A DNA stretch of 64,000 nt, taken from positions 68,989 through 132,988 of the forward strand of contig QHTE01000045.1 in the NCBI GenBank assembly GCA_003220685.1. Direction: 5' to 3'. Positions within the stretch are counted from its first letter, which is position 1. Each line of letters begins with the position of its first letter. This stretch comes from Candidatus Rokuibacteriota bacterium (GTDB lineage: Bacteria > Methylomirabilota > Methylomirabilia > Rokubacteriales > CSP1-6). A model generated the notes under the pieces. The model saw only the letters and a list, made by a program, of their open reading frames with translations. It ran no database searches and had not been told where the DNA came from. Shown piece by piece: positions 1 to 7,922 of the stretch. The position numbers and the translations under genes are program-made.

Positions 1-2
1 AG

Positions 3-1481
3 GCGAACGACTTCGCGTGCATGCTGACCGACGCCCGCGGCTACTCGCTGGCGCAGAACACCGGCAGCATCCCCTCGTTCATCGGGACCCTGCCGGCCAC
101 CGTTCGCCATTTCCTGCGCGCGATGGGCGCCGCGGCGATGCAGCCCGGCGACGTCCTCATCACCAACGACGCGTGGATGGGCACCGGGCACATGAGCGAC
201 GTCAGCGTCCTCAAGCCGATCTTCCGCGCCGGCCGTCTCGTCGCCTTCTCGGCCACCACCTCGCACATGCCGGACATCGGCGGACGACTCCGCGCCATCG
301 AGGCCCGCGAGGTGTTCGAGGAAGGCATCCACATCCCGCTGATGAAGCTCCGGCGGGAAGGGCGCACCGACGAGACGTTGATCGAGATGATCCGCGCCAA
401 CGTGCGCACGCCCGACCAGACCGTCGGCGACATCTGGGCGCAGGTGGGCGCCAACGAGCTGATGGACAAGCGGCTGCTCGCGCTGATGGACGCCGCCGGG
501 CTCGAGACCTTGGACGAGCTCGCCGACGAGCTGTTCGCGCGGGCCGAGCACGCGATGCGCGCGGCGATCCGCGCGGTGCCCGACGGGACCTACCGCTACG
601 CGATGCGGACCGACGGCGTCGACGCGCCGCTCGACTACCGGGTGGCGCTGACGATCGCCGGCGACGAGATCACCGCCGACTACGCGGGGACCTCGCCGCA
701 GCAGCCGCGTGCGATCAACTGCGTCATGGCCTACACCTATGCGATGACCGCGTACGCGATCAAGTGCGCGCTCCTCCCGGGCCTGGCCAACAACGAGGGC
801 ATGTACCGCCCGTTGCGCGTCAGCGCGCCGGAGGGCTCGCTCCTCAACCCGCGCTTCCCGGCCGCCGTGGTGAGCCGCGCCGTCACCGGCCACTACGTTC
901 CGGTGCTGCTCTTCGGCGCGCTCCACCAGGTGATCCCGGATCGCGTGATGGCCGGCGCGGGCTCGCCGCTCTGGGCAGTCCAGCAGACCGGGCTTCGCGC
1001 CGACGGCCGGCCCTACACGAACATCCTCTTCTTCAACGGCGGCATGGGCGCCACGCCGGGCAAGGACGGCGAGCACGTGCTCTCCTGGCCGAGCAACATC
1101 TCGTCGACGCCGGTCGAGGTGGCCGAGCGCAACACTCCGCTCTTCTTCCGCGAGAAGCGCCTGACGCCGGGCTCGAGCGGCGCCGGCCGCTTCCGCGGCG
1201 GACTCGGTCAGGACGTCGTGTTCGAGTGCGAGTCGGAGGCGCCGATCGTCGTCTCGTTCATGGCCGAGCGCACGAAGTTTCCGGCTCCGGGCTTCGCGGG
1301 CGGGACCGACGGCGGACTGGGCGACGTGCAGATCAACGGCGTTTCGATCGACAACCGCCGCCAGCACGTGCTCAGGCGCGGTGACGTCGTGCTGGTGCGG
1401 ACGCCGGGCGGGGGCGGCTATGGTCCGGTCGCTCAGCGCGATCCGGCATTGACCGAGCGCGATCGCGCGCTCGGCTATTGA
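3..1481 (+). CDS. Hydantoinase B/oxoprolinase family protein (5' partial)
   Basis: This is the large HyuB-type subunit of an ATP-dependent hydantoinase/5-oxoprolinase-like enzyme. The reading frame is open to the window edge and the first codons (ANDFAC) already match the family before the first ATG at 21, so the true start lies upstream and about 60-100 residues are missing. Family landmarks are visible: the NDAWMGTGHMSDV segment, a TSHMPDIGG segment, a central SPQQPRAINC region and a C-terminal TPGGGGYGP motif that ends HyuB proteins. The ATP-binding HyuA partner would be expected just upstream. The substrate cannot be told; environmental bacteria carry many HyuAB paralogues, commonly acting on cyclic amides. 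The family call is firm and the exact reaction is unknown. Confidence 0.9.
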   Translation, partial: ANDFACMLTDARGYSLAQNTGSIPSFIGTLPATVRHFLRAMGAAAMQPGDVLITNDAWMGTGHMSDVSVLKPIFRAGRLVAFSATTSHMPDIGGRLRAIEAREVFEEGIHIPLMKLRREGRTDETLIEMIRANVRTPDQTVGDIWAQVGANELMDKRLLALMDAAGLETLDELADELFARAEHAMRAAIRAVPDGTYRYAMRTDGVDAPLDYRVALTIAGDEITADYAGTSPQQPRAINCVMAYTYAMTAYAIKCALLPGLANNEGMYRPLRVSAPEGSLLNPRFPAAVVSRAVTGHYVPVLLFGALHQVIPDRVMAGAGSPLWAVQQTGLRADGRPYTNILFFNGGMGATPGKDGEHVLSWPSNISSTPVEVAERNTPLFFREKRLTPGSSGAGRFRGGLGQDVVFECESEAPIVVSFMAERTKFPAPGFAGGTDGGLGDVQINGVSIDNRRQHVLRRGDVVLVRTPGGGGYGPVAQRDPALTERDRALGY

Positions 1482-1524
1482 GAGCCGGCGCTCCCGGCTC
1501 GGGCTCCAAACCGCTCAACCCAAG

Positions 1525-1671
1525 GGGAGGCGTCGCGGCATCTGGAATCTCGAGAACGTCGACACCAAGTCGCTCGTCGACGGCAAGGTGCTCGAAGGCG
1601 CGTTCATCTGGGCGCCGCTCCGGATCATCGGGGCGACGGGCTCGCCCGGCAATCCGGTAGTGCTCTACTAG
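1525..1671 (+). pseudogene. 3' remnant of a cyclase family gene
   Basis: The frame ending at the TAG at 1669-1671 reads IWNLENVDTKSLVDGKV, then APLRIIGATGSPGNPVVLY and stop. This is the characteristic C-terminus of kynurenine-formamidase-like cyclases (PF04199). The intact cyclase at 32484-33416 ends the same way with SPLRVVGGTGSPANPLAVF. No start codon or zinc-binding HxGTHxD segment is present upstream, because the hydantoinase gene occupies that DNA. I therefore read it as the tail of a deleted cyclase gene. A very short independent gene is unlikely. Confidence 0.65.
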
Positions 1672-1696
1672 CTCGAGCGAGCTCGAAGGCGCGCGG

Positions 1697-2716
1697 TCAG
1701 GCCTTCCTGAAGCGGTGGACGCCGTCGCCGTCCACGAGCCGGACCGCGCGCCCTTCGTCCTCGAGAAAGCGCAGGTGCGCGAGCGCCTCGCCGACGGCGA
1801 AGCTCAGCTGGTGACTGTCGAGCTCGCGCCGGAAGAGGACCGGCACCAGCTCCGCCGCCGTGCGCGGCTCGACGAGGGCGTCGAGCGCCTCGTTGAGCCG
1901 CGCGGCGTGATGGTCGCGCAGAAAGCCGAGCCGCGCGTGGAGGCCGCGGAATGGTAAGCCGTGCGAGGGCAGCACGAGCGTGTCCGGCGCCATGGGCTCG
2001 AAGCGATCGAGCGAGTCGAGGTACAGCCGCAGCGGATTGAGCCCGGGCTGCTCGGACCAGACGCTCACGTTGGTCGTGATCTTCGGCAGCACCTGATCGC
2101 CGGAGATCAGCACGCAGCCCGCCTCGTCCCAGAGGCAGGCGTGCTCCGGCGCGTGGCCGAGGACCGTCAGCACGCGAAACGTCCCGTTGCCGATCGTGAT
2201 CCCATCGCCCTCGCGGATTCGCCGGAACTCGCTCGACACCTCGGGCACGAGGGTCGGATAGTGGTTGCCGCGCCGGCCGAGCTGAACGAGCGCGTCGGGG
2301 CCGCAGCCGTGGCGACGGAAGTGGGCCAGCCGCGGCTCGAAGTCGGCCGCGCCGCGGCTTCGCCAGGCGTACTGCGCATAGAGCCACTCCGCCTGCGTGC
2401 ACCAGAGCTCGGTCTTCCAGCGCGCCGAGAGCCAGCCCGCGTTGCCCATGTGATCGGGATGGAAGTGCGTCACGAGGACGCGCCGCACCGGGCGGCCGCC
2501 GAGGTGCGCGGCGAAGACGCGCTCCCACAGGGCGCGCGTGTCGTCGAGGCCGACGCCGGTGTCGACGATGGTCCAGCCGGGGCCGTCCTCGAGGAGCCAC
2601 AGATTGATGTGGTTGAGCTGAAACGGCAGCGGCATGCGCAGCCAGTAGATTCCGGGAGCGACCGCGCGGATGTCGGCGGGCGCGGGCGGCTCCGTCCACG
2701 GATGGTCGAGCGTCAT
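1697..2716 (-). CDS. MBL-fold metallo-hydrolase
   Basis: A 339-residue zinc-dependent hydrolase of the metallo-beta-lactamase fold. The signature HxHxDH is seen as HFHPDH at about residues 84-89. Downstream histidines and aspartates in GHAPEHACLWDEAGCVLISGDQV (the GH and SGD motifs) and in LPSHGLPF complete the usual di-metal ligand set. The C-terminal third is helical and ends with a winged-helix-like stretch (RTAAELVPVLFRRELD...), as in the LACTB2/glyoxalase-II-like branch. The ATG at 2716 gives full family length. The gene is transcribed toward the cyclase remnant and diverges from the beta-propeller gene. No signal peptide is seen, so it is probably cytoplasmic. The substrate (thioester, lactone or other) is not determinable. 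Confidence 0.85.
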   Translation of the reverse strand: MTLDHPWTEPPAPADIRAVAPGIYWLRMPLPFQLNHINLWLLEDGPGWTIVDTGVGLDDTRALWERVFAAHLGGRPVRRVLVTHFHPDHMGNAGWLSARWKTELWCTQAEWLYAQYAWRSRGAADFEPRLAHFRRHGCGPDALVQLGRRGNHYPTLVPEVSSEFRRIREGDGITIGNGTFRVLTVLGHAPEHACLWDEAGCVLISGDQVLPKITTNVSVWSEQPGLNPLRLYLDSLDRFEPMAPDTLVLPSHGLPFRGLHARLGFLRDHHAARLNEALDALVEPRTAAELVPVLFRRELDSHQLSFAVGEALAHLRFLEDEGRAVRLVDGDGVHRFRKA

Positions 2717-2811
2717 GCGATGCAGTGTACCTTGCGTTCGCGAGTCGAACCTGATCTTCTATGCGCCGCCGCCCAGACCATGCGGCGCCGTCAACCATCG
2801 GAGGTGGCTCC

Positions 2812-3972
2812 ATGAATCCGCTGCGCCTCGCCGTCGTCGTCGTCCCGCTCGCGGTGCTGAGTGTCGTTCCGCGCGCGCACGCGCAACTGCTCCTGTCGAC
2901 CAACGACAACAAGGTGACGCTCGTCAACGGCGTCGCGACGGTCGTGAAGAATCCGCCGCCCGATACCCTGACGGTGATCGACATCAAGAGCTGGCCGCCG
3001 CAGGTCGTGGCCGAGCTCGAGGTGCCCGGCAGCGTGGTCGGGCCGCCGTTCAGCGTGGCGGTGGCGCCCGACGAGTCGATCGCGCTCGTGACCGCCAACG
3101 AGAAGCTCGACCCGGGCGACCCGACCAAGCGCATTCCCAACAACACGATGTCAGTGGTCGATCTCAAGGCAACGCCGCCGCGCATCATCGCGACGCTCGA
3201 GACCGGCCGAGCACCGGCCGGCGTGTCAATCAACCGCGCCGGCACGCTCGCGCTCGTGGCCAACCGCGCCGAGGGCACCGTGTCGGTCTACACCGTTCAG
3301 GGCAAGACCGTCACGCCGGCCGGCAAGGTCACGGTCGCCGACGACAAATCCGGCACGAGCCACGCGGCCATCTCGCCCGACGGCAAGCTGGCGCTGGTGA
3401 CCCGCGACGGCGACGACCGGATCTCCGTGCTCTCGATCGACGGCACCAAGGTCGAATACACCAAGCGCGACATCTCGGCGGGCTTGCGGCCTTACGGCAT
3501 CGACATCGCCTCCAGCGGCGCGTTCGCGGCCGTCGCCAACATCGGCCGCGGCGGCGGCGACGCCGACACCGTCAGCATCATCGATCTCAAGGCCCAGCCG
3601 CCGCGGGTCACGAGCACGATGACCGTGGGTCAGACGCCCGAGGGCATCAAGGTCTCGCCCGACGGCTCGATGGTCGCGGTCGTGGTCATGAACGGCAGCA
3701 ACAAGCCGAAGGAGTCGCCCTTCTACAACGACGCCGGCAAGCTCGTGCTGCTGCGCGTGAGCGGCACCGACCTCTCGCGCGTGGGCGAGGCGGCGATCGG
3801 CCACTGGTCGCAGGGCGCCGCGTTCACTCCCGACGGCAAGCGCATCTTCGTCGGAAACATGGTCGAGAAGGAGATTCAGGTCCTCAGCCTGGACGCGACC
3901 ACGCTCAAGGACACGGGGGTGCGCATCGCGGTCAAGGGCGGGCCAGCGGCGATCCGCATCGCGGACCGGTAA
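2812..3972 (+). CDS. Secreted beta-propeller (YncE/lactonase-like) protein
   Basis: A 386-residue exported protein. The ATG at 2812 is chosen because GGAGGTGG lies just upstream and the product then begins with a clean signal peptide (MNPLRLAVVVVPLAVLSVVPRAHA, cleavage after AHA). An upstream in-frame ATG at 2761 would bury the signal. The mature part is built of repeated blades with motifs such as VSINRAGTLALVANR, AAISPDGKLALVTRDGD and IKVSPDGSMVAVV, the YVTN/NHL-type seven-bladed propeller pattern. Such proteins bind ligands or act as periplasmic lactonase-like scaffolds; no catalytic residues can be assigned. Its 3' end overlaps the convergent gene at 3876-4334 by about 97 bp. Confidence 0.8.
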   Translation: MNPLRLAVVVVPLAVLSVVPRAHAQLLLSTNDNKVTLVNGVATVVKNPPPDTLTVIDIKSWPPQVVAELEVPGSVVGPPFSVAVAPDESIALVTANEKLDPGDPTKRIPNNTMSVVDLKATPPRIIATLETGRAPAGVSINRAGTLALVANRAEGTVSVYTVQGKTVTPAGKVTVADDKSGTSHAAISPDGKLALVTRDGDDRISVLSIDGTKVEYTKRDISAGLRPYGIDIASSGAFAAVANIGRGGGDADTVSIIDLKAQPPRVTSTMTVGQTPEGIKVSPDGSMVAVVVMNGSNKPKESPFYNDAGKLVLLRVSGTDLSRVGEAAIGHWSQGAAFTPDGKRIFVGNMVEKEIQVLSLDATTLKDTGVRIAVKGGPAAIRIADR

Positions 3973-4334
3973 GCGTCAGGGCCGCTCTTCGCACCCCGGG
4001 TGGGGAAGAGGAACCAGCGCTTGCCGTCCAGCATGTGGGCGCAGTGCTCGCGCCACCAGGCGGCGGCGGTCGGGTCCTTGGCCTGGAGCAGGTTGACGGC
4101 GTCCCGCGCGTTCACGGCGTAGCCGGTCTGAACGCCGTAGCGGCCGAGAAGGAGCGCGGCGATGCGCTGCCACCAGCCGCGCGGGGCGGAGACCACGCCG
4201 GTAGTCATCGCGAGCAGCCGGCTGGAGCGCCCGGGTGTCAGCGGGAGCTCGAGGCCGACCCACGCCAGCCGCACGGACAGCGGCGCCTCGCCCGGCGGGC
4301 ACGAGATGATTCGGATTCGCGTCGCTGGCGCCAC
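3876..4334 (-). CDS. Hypothetical protein
   Basis: A 152-residue protein with a GTG start at 4332-4334. The N-terminus is coherent (RIRIISCPPGEAPLSVRLAWVG), followed by WWQRIAALLLGRYGVQTGYAVNARDAV and LDGKRWFLFP. I do not recognise the family. The last 30 or so residues lie antisense to the C-terminus of the beta-propeller gene, so the 3' end may be an accidental read-through extension past the ancestral stop. The gene is the last of a leftward run with 4414-4992 and 5003-7036. It has no signal peptide or membrane segment. That it is a real gene is moderately likely from codon pattern and coherent composition. Confidence 0.5.
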   Translation of the reverse strand: MAPATRIRIISCPPGEAPLSVRLAWVGLELPLTPGRSSRLLAMTTGVVSAPRGWWQRIAALLLGRYGVQTGYAVNARDAVNLLQAKDPTAAAWWREHCAHMLDGKRWFLFPTRGAKSGPDAYRSAMRIAAGPPLTAMRTPVSLSVVASRLRT

Positions 4335-4413
4335 AAGACCACGATAGCTCGCGTCGGCGGAGGTCTCCGAGCGGTTTTTCGCAAGGTACGGCCGCGCGGT
4401 CAGGGCACGGCGA

Positions 4414-4992
4414 TCAGCGCGGCTTCACCCACGTCTCCGACCACGCCAGGCACGCGCTCGAGGCCTGGCGGTCGCCGCGCGTCTCCGCCCAGGGCTGGCC
4501 GGTCGCGAAGCGTCCGTTCCACTCGACCTGCGCCGAGCGCGCCGGGAAGAACGTGCTGAACACGCCGATCGGGCGGTTGTTGAAGCCGGGTGGGGCGTTG
4601 AGCACAAAGGGCTCGATGCAGTCGTACCAGGTCAGGCGGATGCGGTCGGCGCCCGAGACTATGGTCTCGACCGCCGTCGAGCGCGGCTCGCCGGAGCGGC
4701 TGAACTCGGCGGTGATCACCGGCACGTTCGTGTCGGCGAACGCGGGAAACAGCAACGTCTCGATGGTGCGCTGGAGCCAGCGAGCCACCGCGGCATTGTC
4801 GCTGTAGATCCGGGTCTGGCCGGAGCTGAGCTCGCTCTGGGCGAACAGCACGTGACCGGCGCCCGACGGACACCACAGCACGCGCCAGTGGCTGAAGCGG
4901 TCCGACTGGGTCTTGCCGCCGTCGTGGCTCAGGCGGATGAACGAGTTCTCGCCGGTCATCAGGACCGCGTTGGGGTCGACGGGTGGGGTCAT
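4414..4992 (-). CDS. Conserved hypothetical protein in molybdoenzyme operon
   Basis: A 192-residue protein starting at ATG 4992, 10 bp after the stop of the molybdopterin oxidoreductase, so almost certainly co-transcribed with it. The sequence is soluble and mixed alpha/beta, rich in aromatic residues: FSHWRVLWCPSGAGHVLFAQSE, RIRLTWYDCIEPFVLNAPPG, GVFSTFFPARSAQVEWNGR. No metal-binding Cys/His cluster, signal peptide or membrane helix is visible. I do not recognise the family. Position suggests an accessory or unrelated metabolic protein co-expressed with the oxidoreductase, which is only an inference. Confidence 0.65.
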   Translation of the reverse strand: MTPPVDPNAVLMTGENSFIRLSHDGGKTQSDRFSHWRVLWCPSGAGHVLFAQSELSSGQTRIYSDNAAVARWLQRTIETLLFPAFADTNVPVITAEFSRSGEPRSTAVETIVSGADRIRLTWYDCIEPFVLNAPPGFNNRPIGVFSTFFPARSAQVEWNGRFATGQPWAETRGDRQASSACLAWSETWVKPR

Positions 4993-5002
4993 GGTCTCGT
5001 CC

Positions 5003-7036
5003 TCAGAGGGCGGCGACCTCGACGCGCGCGTCGTTGTAGCAGGCGCCCTCGGAAATGTCGGCGTGATCGGCCGGGCACAGGGCGGAGATCGTCTGGCCGT
5101 TGTCGCTCGTCGCCATCCACGCGCCTTTGAGCGTGCAGACCACCCCGCGGGGGATGGCGTCGGTCACCCGCAGCGGCAGTCGGACCTCGCCGAGGTCGTT
5201 CCACACGCGCACCCGCATGCCGTCGCGCAGGTGGCGCGCCCGCGCGTCGTCCGGGTGCATCTCGAGCGGCGGCGGGCCGTCGGCCACGTGGAGCCCGCCG
5301 AAGGTCGACGTGATGCGCTGGTCCGAAGCCGGCGAGATCAACGTCAGCGGATAGGACGACGTCACCGGCCGCCAGCTCGGCAGGCGCGCTCCGTACTTCT
5401 TCTCGAGGTAGGGCGACGCGAGCTCGACCTTGCCCGACGCCGTCTTCGGGAACACGTTCTTGAACAGGATCGCTTCCTCGCCGCCGCCGCCCACGGTCAT
5501 CGGCGTCGCGCGATCGAGCGGGATCGCGCTCGGCCGCTTGCCGCCCATGCGCGGGTCGGCGGAGTCGATCCCGTCGTCCATCAGCTCGGCGTCGCTGGCG
5601 CGGAACGCGGGGTCGTCGAATCCGAAGCGCGCCGCGAGCCGGCGGAAGATCTCGGTGTTGGGCAGCGCCTCGCCCTGCGGCGGGATCACCCGGTCGGCGC
5701 GCTGCAGCCAGTGCGTGCCGTACGCGGCGAACAGGTCGGCGTGCTCGAAGTGGCTGCAGGCCGGCAGCACGACGTCCGCGTAGGCGAGGCTGTCGGTCAT
5801 CACCACGTCCGAGCCGACCACGAAGAGATCCTCGCGCGCGAGGCCTCGGCGCAGGACGTTTTGCTCGGGATGCACGACGAGCGGATTGTGATTGTAGATG
5901 AACAGCGCCTGGATCGGCGGCGACAGGCGCGGGTCGTTCAGATGGCGGCCGACGTCGATGATGTTGACCGAGCGCGTGCCGGCGGGAACGAAGTCCGGCC
6001 GCCCGAGCCGCGCCGGCGTCTTCGGGAACGCGAACCCGGCGCCGTTGATGAGTCCCCCGCCCGGCACGCCGAACTTTCCGGCGAGCGCGGGCAGCGCGAA
6101 CACGGCGCGGATGCCGCTGCCGCCGTTGCGGTTGCGCTCGAGCCCGTTGCCGACGGTGATCACTGCGGGCGCGATCGTCCGGTACCACTCGGCGAACTGG
6201 CCCACCAGGCGCTCGTCGACGCCGCAGATCCGCGCGGCGTCCGCCAGGGTGTAGCGGCGCGCGAGGGCCATGTAGTCTTCGAACCCGGCCACGTGGCGCT
6301 CGATGAAGTTACGGTCGAGGCCACCCCGCCGCTCGAGGTCGGCGGCGATCGCCCACGCGAGGACGACGTCCGTCCCCGGGCGGAGCGCGATGTGGAGGTC
6401 GGCCTGCTCGGCGATCTTCGTGCGCCGCGTGTCCACGATGACCAGCTTGGCGCCCGCGCGGCGCGCGCGGTTGATGATCGGCACGACATGGAGGTTCGAC
6501 CACGTCACGTTGCTGCCCCACGCGACGATCAGCTTGGCGTGCTCGGCTTGCTCGGGCCGGATCCCCGGCGTCGGACCGAAGGTGCCGACCCAGGCCTCGG
6601 TGCGGATGCCGCCGCAGAGCGGACGGCGATCGAGCAGGCTGGCGCCGAGCCGGTGGAAGAACCGGAGATCCATCGAGCCGCCGGCGAGGAATCCGTGCGG
6701 GCCGGCGTAGTTGAGGGGCAGAATGGCCTGCGGACCGTGCGCGGCGATGATCGCGCTGAACCGGTCGTGGACGATGTCGAGCGCCTGCGACCACGAGATG
6801 CGCTCGAAGCGTCCCTCGCCCTTGGCGCCCGTCCGGCGCAGCGGCGTCTTCAGACGTCCCTCGCCGTGAACGAAGCCCGGATACGCCTCGGGCACCTTCG
6901 CGCAGAGGACGCCCGCCGTGTACGGGTTCGCGCGCGAGCCCTTGATCGAGACGATCTTCTCGTCCTCGACGGTGACGGTCAGACTGCACGTGTCGGGACA
7001 ATCGAGCGGACAAACACTCGGGTGCTCGGTTCTCAT
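5003..7036 (-). CDS. Molybdopterin-dependent oxidoreductase (DMSO reductase family)
   Basis: A 677-residue catalytic subunit of the bis-MGD molybdenum oxidoreductase family. The N-terminus carries a [4Fe-4S] motif with Cys 9, 13, 17 and 45 (CPLDCPDTC ... GVLCAK). The central domain has the usual cofactor-binding signatures, including IIVAWGSNVTWSN-like and VIVDTRRTKIAEQADLHIALRPGTD segments. The C-terminal molydop-binding domain includes HPDDARARHLRDGMRVRVWND and ends at a family-typical position. There is no Tat signal, so the enzyme is probably cytoplasmic. No obvious electron-transfer subunit is adjacent; the next gene is a hypothetical 10 bp downstream. Such stand-alone members include formate-dehydrogenase-like and hydroxylase-like enzymes, and the substrate is unknown. 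A triple palindromic repeat lies immediately upstream. Confidence 0.88.
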   Translation of the reverse strand: MRTEHPSVCPLDCPDTCSLTVTVEDEKIVSIKGSRANPYTAGVLCAKVPEAYPGFVHGEGRLKTPLRRTGAKGEGRFERISWSQALDIVHDRFSAIIAAHGPQAILPLNYAGPHGFLAGGSMDLRFFHRLGASLLDRRPLCGGIRTEAWVGTFGPTPGIRPEQAEHAKLIVAWGSNVTWSNLHVVPIINRARRAGAKLVIVDTRRTKIAEQADLHIALRPGTDVVLAWAIAADLERRGGLDRNFIERHVAGFEDYMALARRYTLADAARICGVDERLVGQFAEWYRTIAPAVITVGNGLERNRNGGSGIRAVFALPALAGKFGVPGGGLINGAGFAFPKTPARLGRPDFVPAGTRSVNIIDVGRHLNDPRLSPPIQALFIYNHNPLVVHPEQNVLRRGLAREDLFVVGSDVVMTDSLAYADVVLPACSHFEHADLFAAYGTHWLQRADRVIPPQGEALPNTEIFRRLAARFGFDDPAFRASDAELMDDGIDSADPRMGGKRPSAIPLDRATPMTVGGGGEEAILFKNVFPKTASGKVELASPYLEKKYGARLPSWRPVTSSYPLTLISPASDQRITSTFGGLHVADGPPPLEMHPDDARARHLRDGMRVRVWNDLGEVRLPLRVTDAIPRGVVCTLKGAWMATSDNGQTISALCPADHADISEGACYNDARVEVAAL

Positions 7037-7062
7037 GCGCGTCCTCCCGGCGGCCTTTCATT

Positions 7063-7251
7063 CATAGGCGCGCCTCGGCCGGCGGGACCCCAGCCCCGCG
7101 ACGGCCGGCGGCGCGCACTGCCTCTCATAGGCGCGCCTCGGCCGGCGGGACCCCAGCCCCGCGACGGCCGGCGGCGCGCACTGCCTCTCATAGGCGCGCC
7201 TCGGCCGGCGGGACCCTAGCCCCGCGACGGCCGGCGGCGCGCACTACCTCT
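7063..7251. repeat. Three tandem 63-bp copies of a REP-like GC-rich palindrome
   Basis: Copies start at about 7063, 7126 and 7189, with a 63-bp period. The first two are almost identical and the third has two visible substitutions. Each copy is an imperfect palindrome: one arm begins GCGCGCCTCGGCCGGCGGG and the opposite arm ends GACGGCCGGCGGCGCGC, separated by a CCCCAGCCCC-type centre. Single related copies occur before the genes at 10125 and 14034. They occupy the promoter side of the molybdoenzyme gene and contain no plausible ORF. I read them as a repetitive extragenic palindrome family that has locally amplified. Confidence 0.8.
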
Positions 7252-7310
7252 GTGTACACGGTGGGGACGATTGCGAAAAGAGCCATTGGACGGGGCGCCG
7301 ACAGAGCCAA

Positions 7311-7922
7311 TCAGCGCGGCTGCGCCGGGGGCAAAGACGCCATATAGTGCGCGAGGTTCTCGATGTCAGCCTCGCTGAGCGGCTGGACCGCAGTCGTCAT
7401 CGTGCCGTCGAGATCTCCGGCCGTCTGCGCCTTGAATCCCCGGAGGATCTTCACCAGGTAGGCCAGGTCCTGGCCGGCGAGCCGCGGAATCTGCTCGTGA
7501 CCGACGAGGCCGGGCCGGTGGCAGGAAACGCAGTGGTGCTGCTGGGCGAGCTCGCGCCCGGCGGCGACCTTCGACGGATCGGTCGCGGCCGGTCGCGGCG
7601 TGGGCCGCTGTGCGGCGTAGAAGGCGGCCAGGTCGGCCATGTCGGCGTCGGTGAGGTTGGCGCCGAACGGCGTCATCTGAGGATCCTTGCGCCGGCCGTC
7701 GCGGAACTTGATGAGCTGCCAGTGCGTGAAGTAGACGGGTTGTCCCGCGACCGACGGCGTGCCCGGAATCGACGCGTTGCCGTCGGCGCCGTGACAGGCC
7801 TTGCACGGCTCGGACTTGCGGCTCCCGGCCTCGAGGTCGGCGGCCCGCGCGGGCGCCGCGGCCGCCACGGCCAGGAGCGCGGCGACGACCGAGGCGCCGG
7901 CGAGCGCGCGAGCTTGCCTCAG
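7311..7922 (-). CDS. Diheme cytochrome c (c4-like), periplasmic
   Basis: About 203 residues with two class-I heme motifs, CKACH (residues about 40-44) and CVSCH near the middle, each followed by the expected distal region (MTPFGANLTDADM and TTAVQPLSEADIENLAHYM). This two-domain layout resembles cytochrome c4-type electron carriers. A signal peptide (RQARALAGASVVAALLAVAAAAPARAA) is present, but no ATG, GTG or TTG precedes it in a sensible place. The best start is CTG at 7920-7922, which overlaps the TGA stop of the upstream dehydrogenase as CTGA, mimicking the ATGA couplings elsewhere in the window. It probably accepts electrons from the co-transcribed dehydrogenase. Confidence 0.8.
   Translation of the reverse strand: MRQARALAGASVVAALLAVAAAAPARAADLEAGSRKSEPCKACHGADGNASIPGTPSVAGQPVYFTHWQLIKFRDGRRKDPQMTPFGANLTDADMADLAAFYAAQRPTPRPAATDPSKVAAGRELAQQHHCVSCHRPGLVGHEQIPRLAGQDLAYLVKILRGFKAQTAGDLDGTMTTAVQPLSEADIENLAHYMASLPPAQPR

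Noticed and set aside
1478..1660. 60-codon ORF after hydantoinase B
   Set aside because: It is an out-of-frame shadow of the cyclase remnant.
3876..3972. 97-bp overlap of convergent genes as evidence for a dual-coding region
   Set aside because: More simply explained by read-through of the ancestral stop of the hypothetical gene; no conservation can be shown here.
4913..7219. 768-codon plus-strand ORF across the molybdoenzyme gene
   Set aside because: Antisense shadow of a gene with clear Fe-S and MGD motifs; it also reads through the palindromic repeats, giving a spurious repeated tail.
7063..7251. Possible CRISPR array because of three regular repeats
   Set aside because: The 63-bp units are contiguous with no unique spacers and there are no cas genes; they are palindromic tandem repeats.
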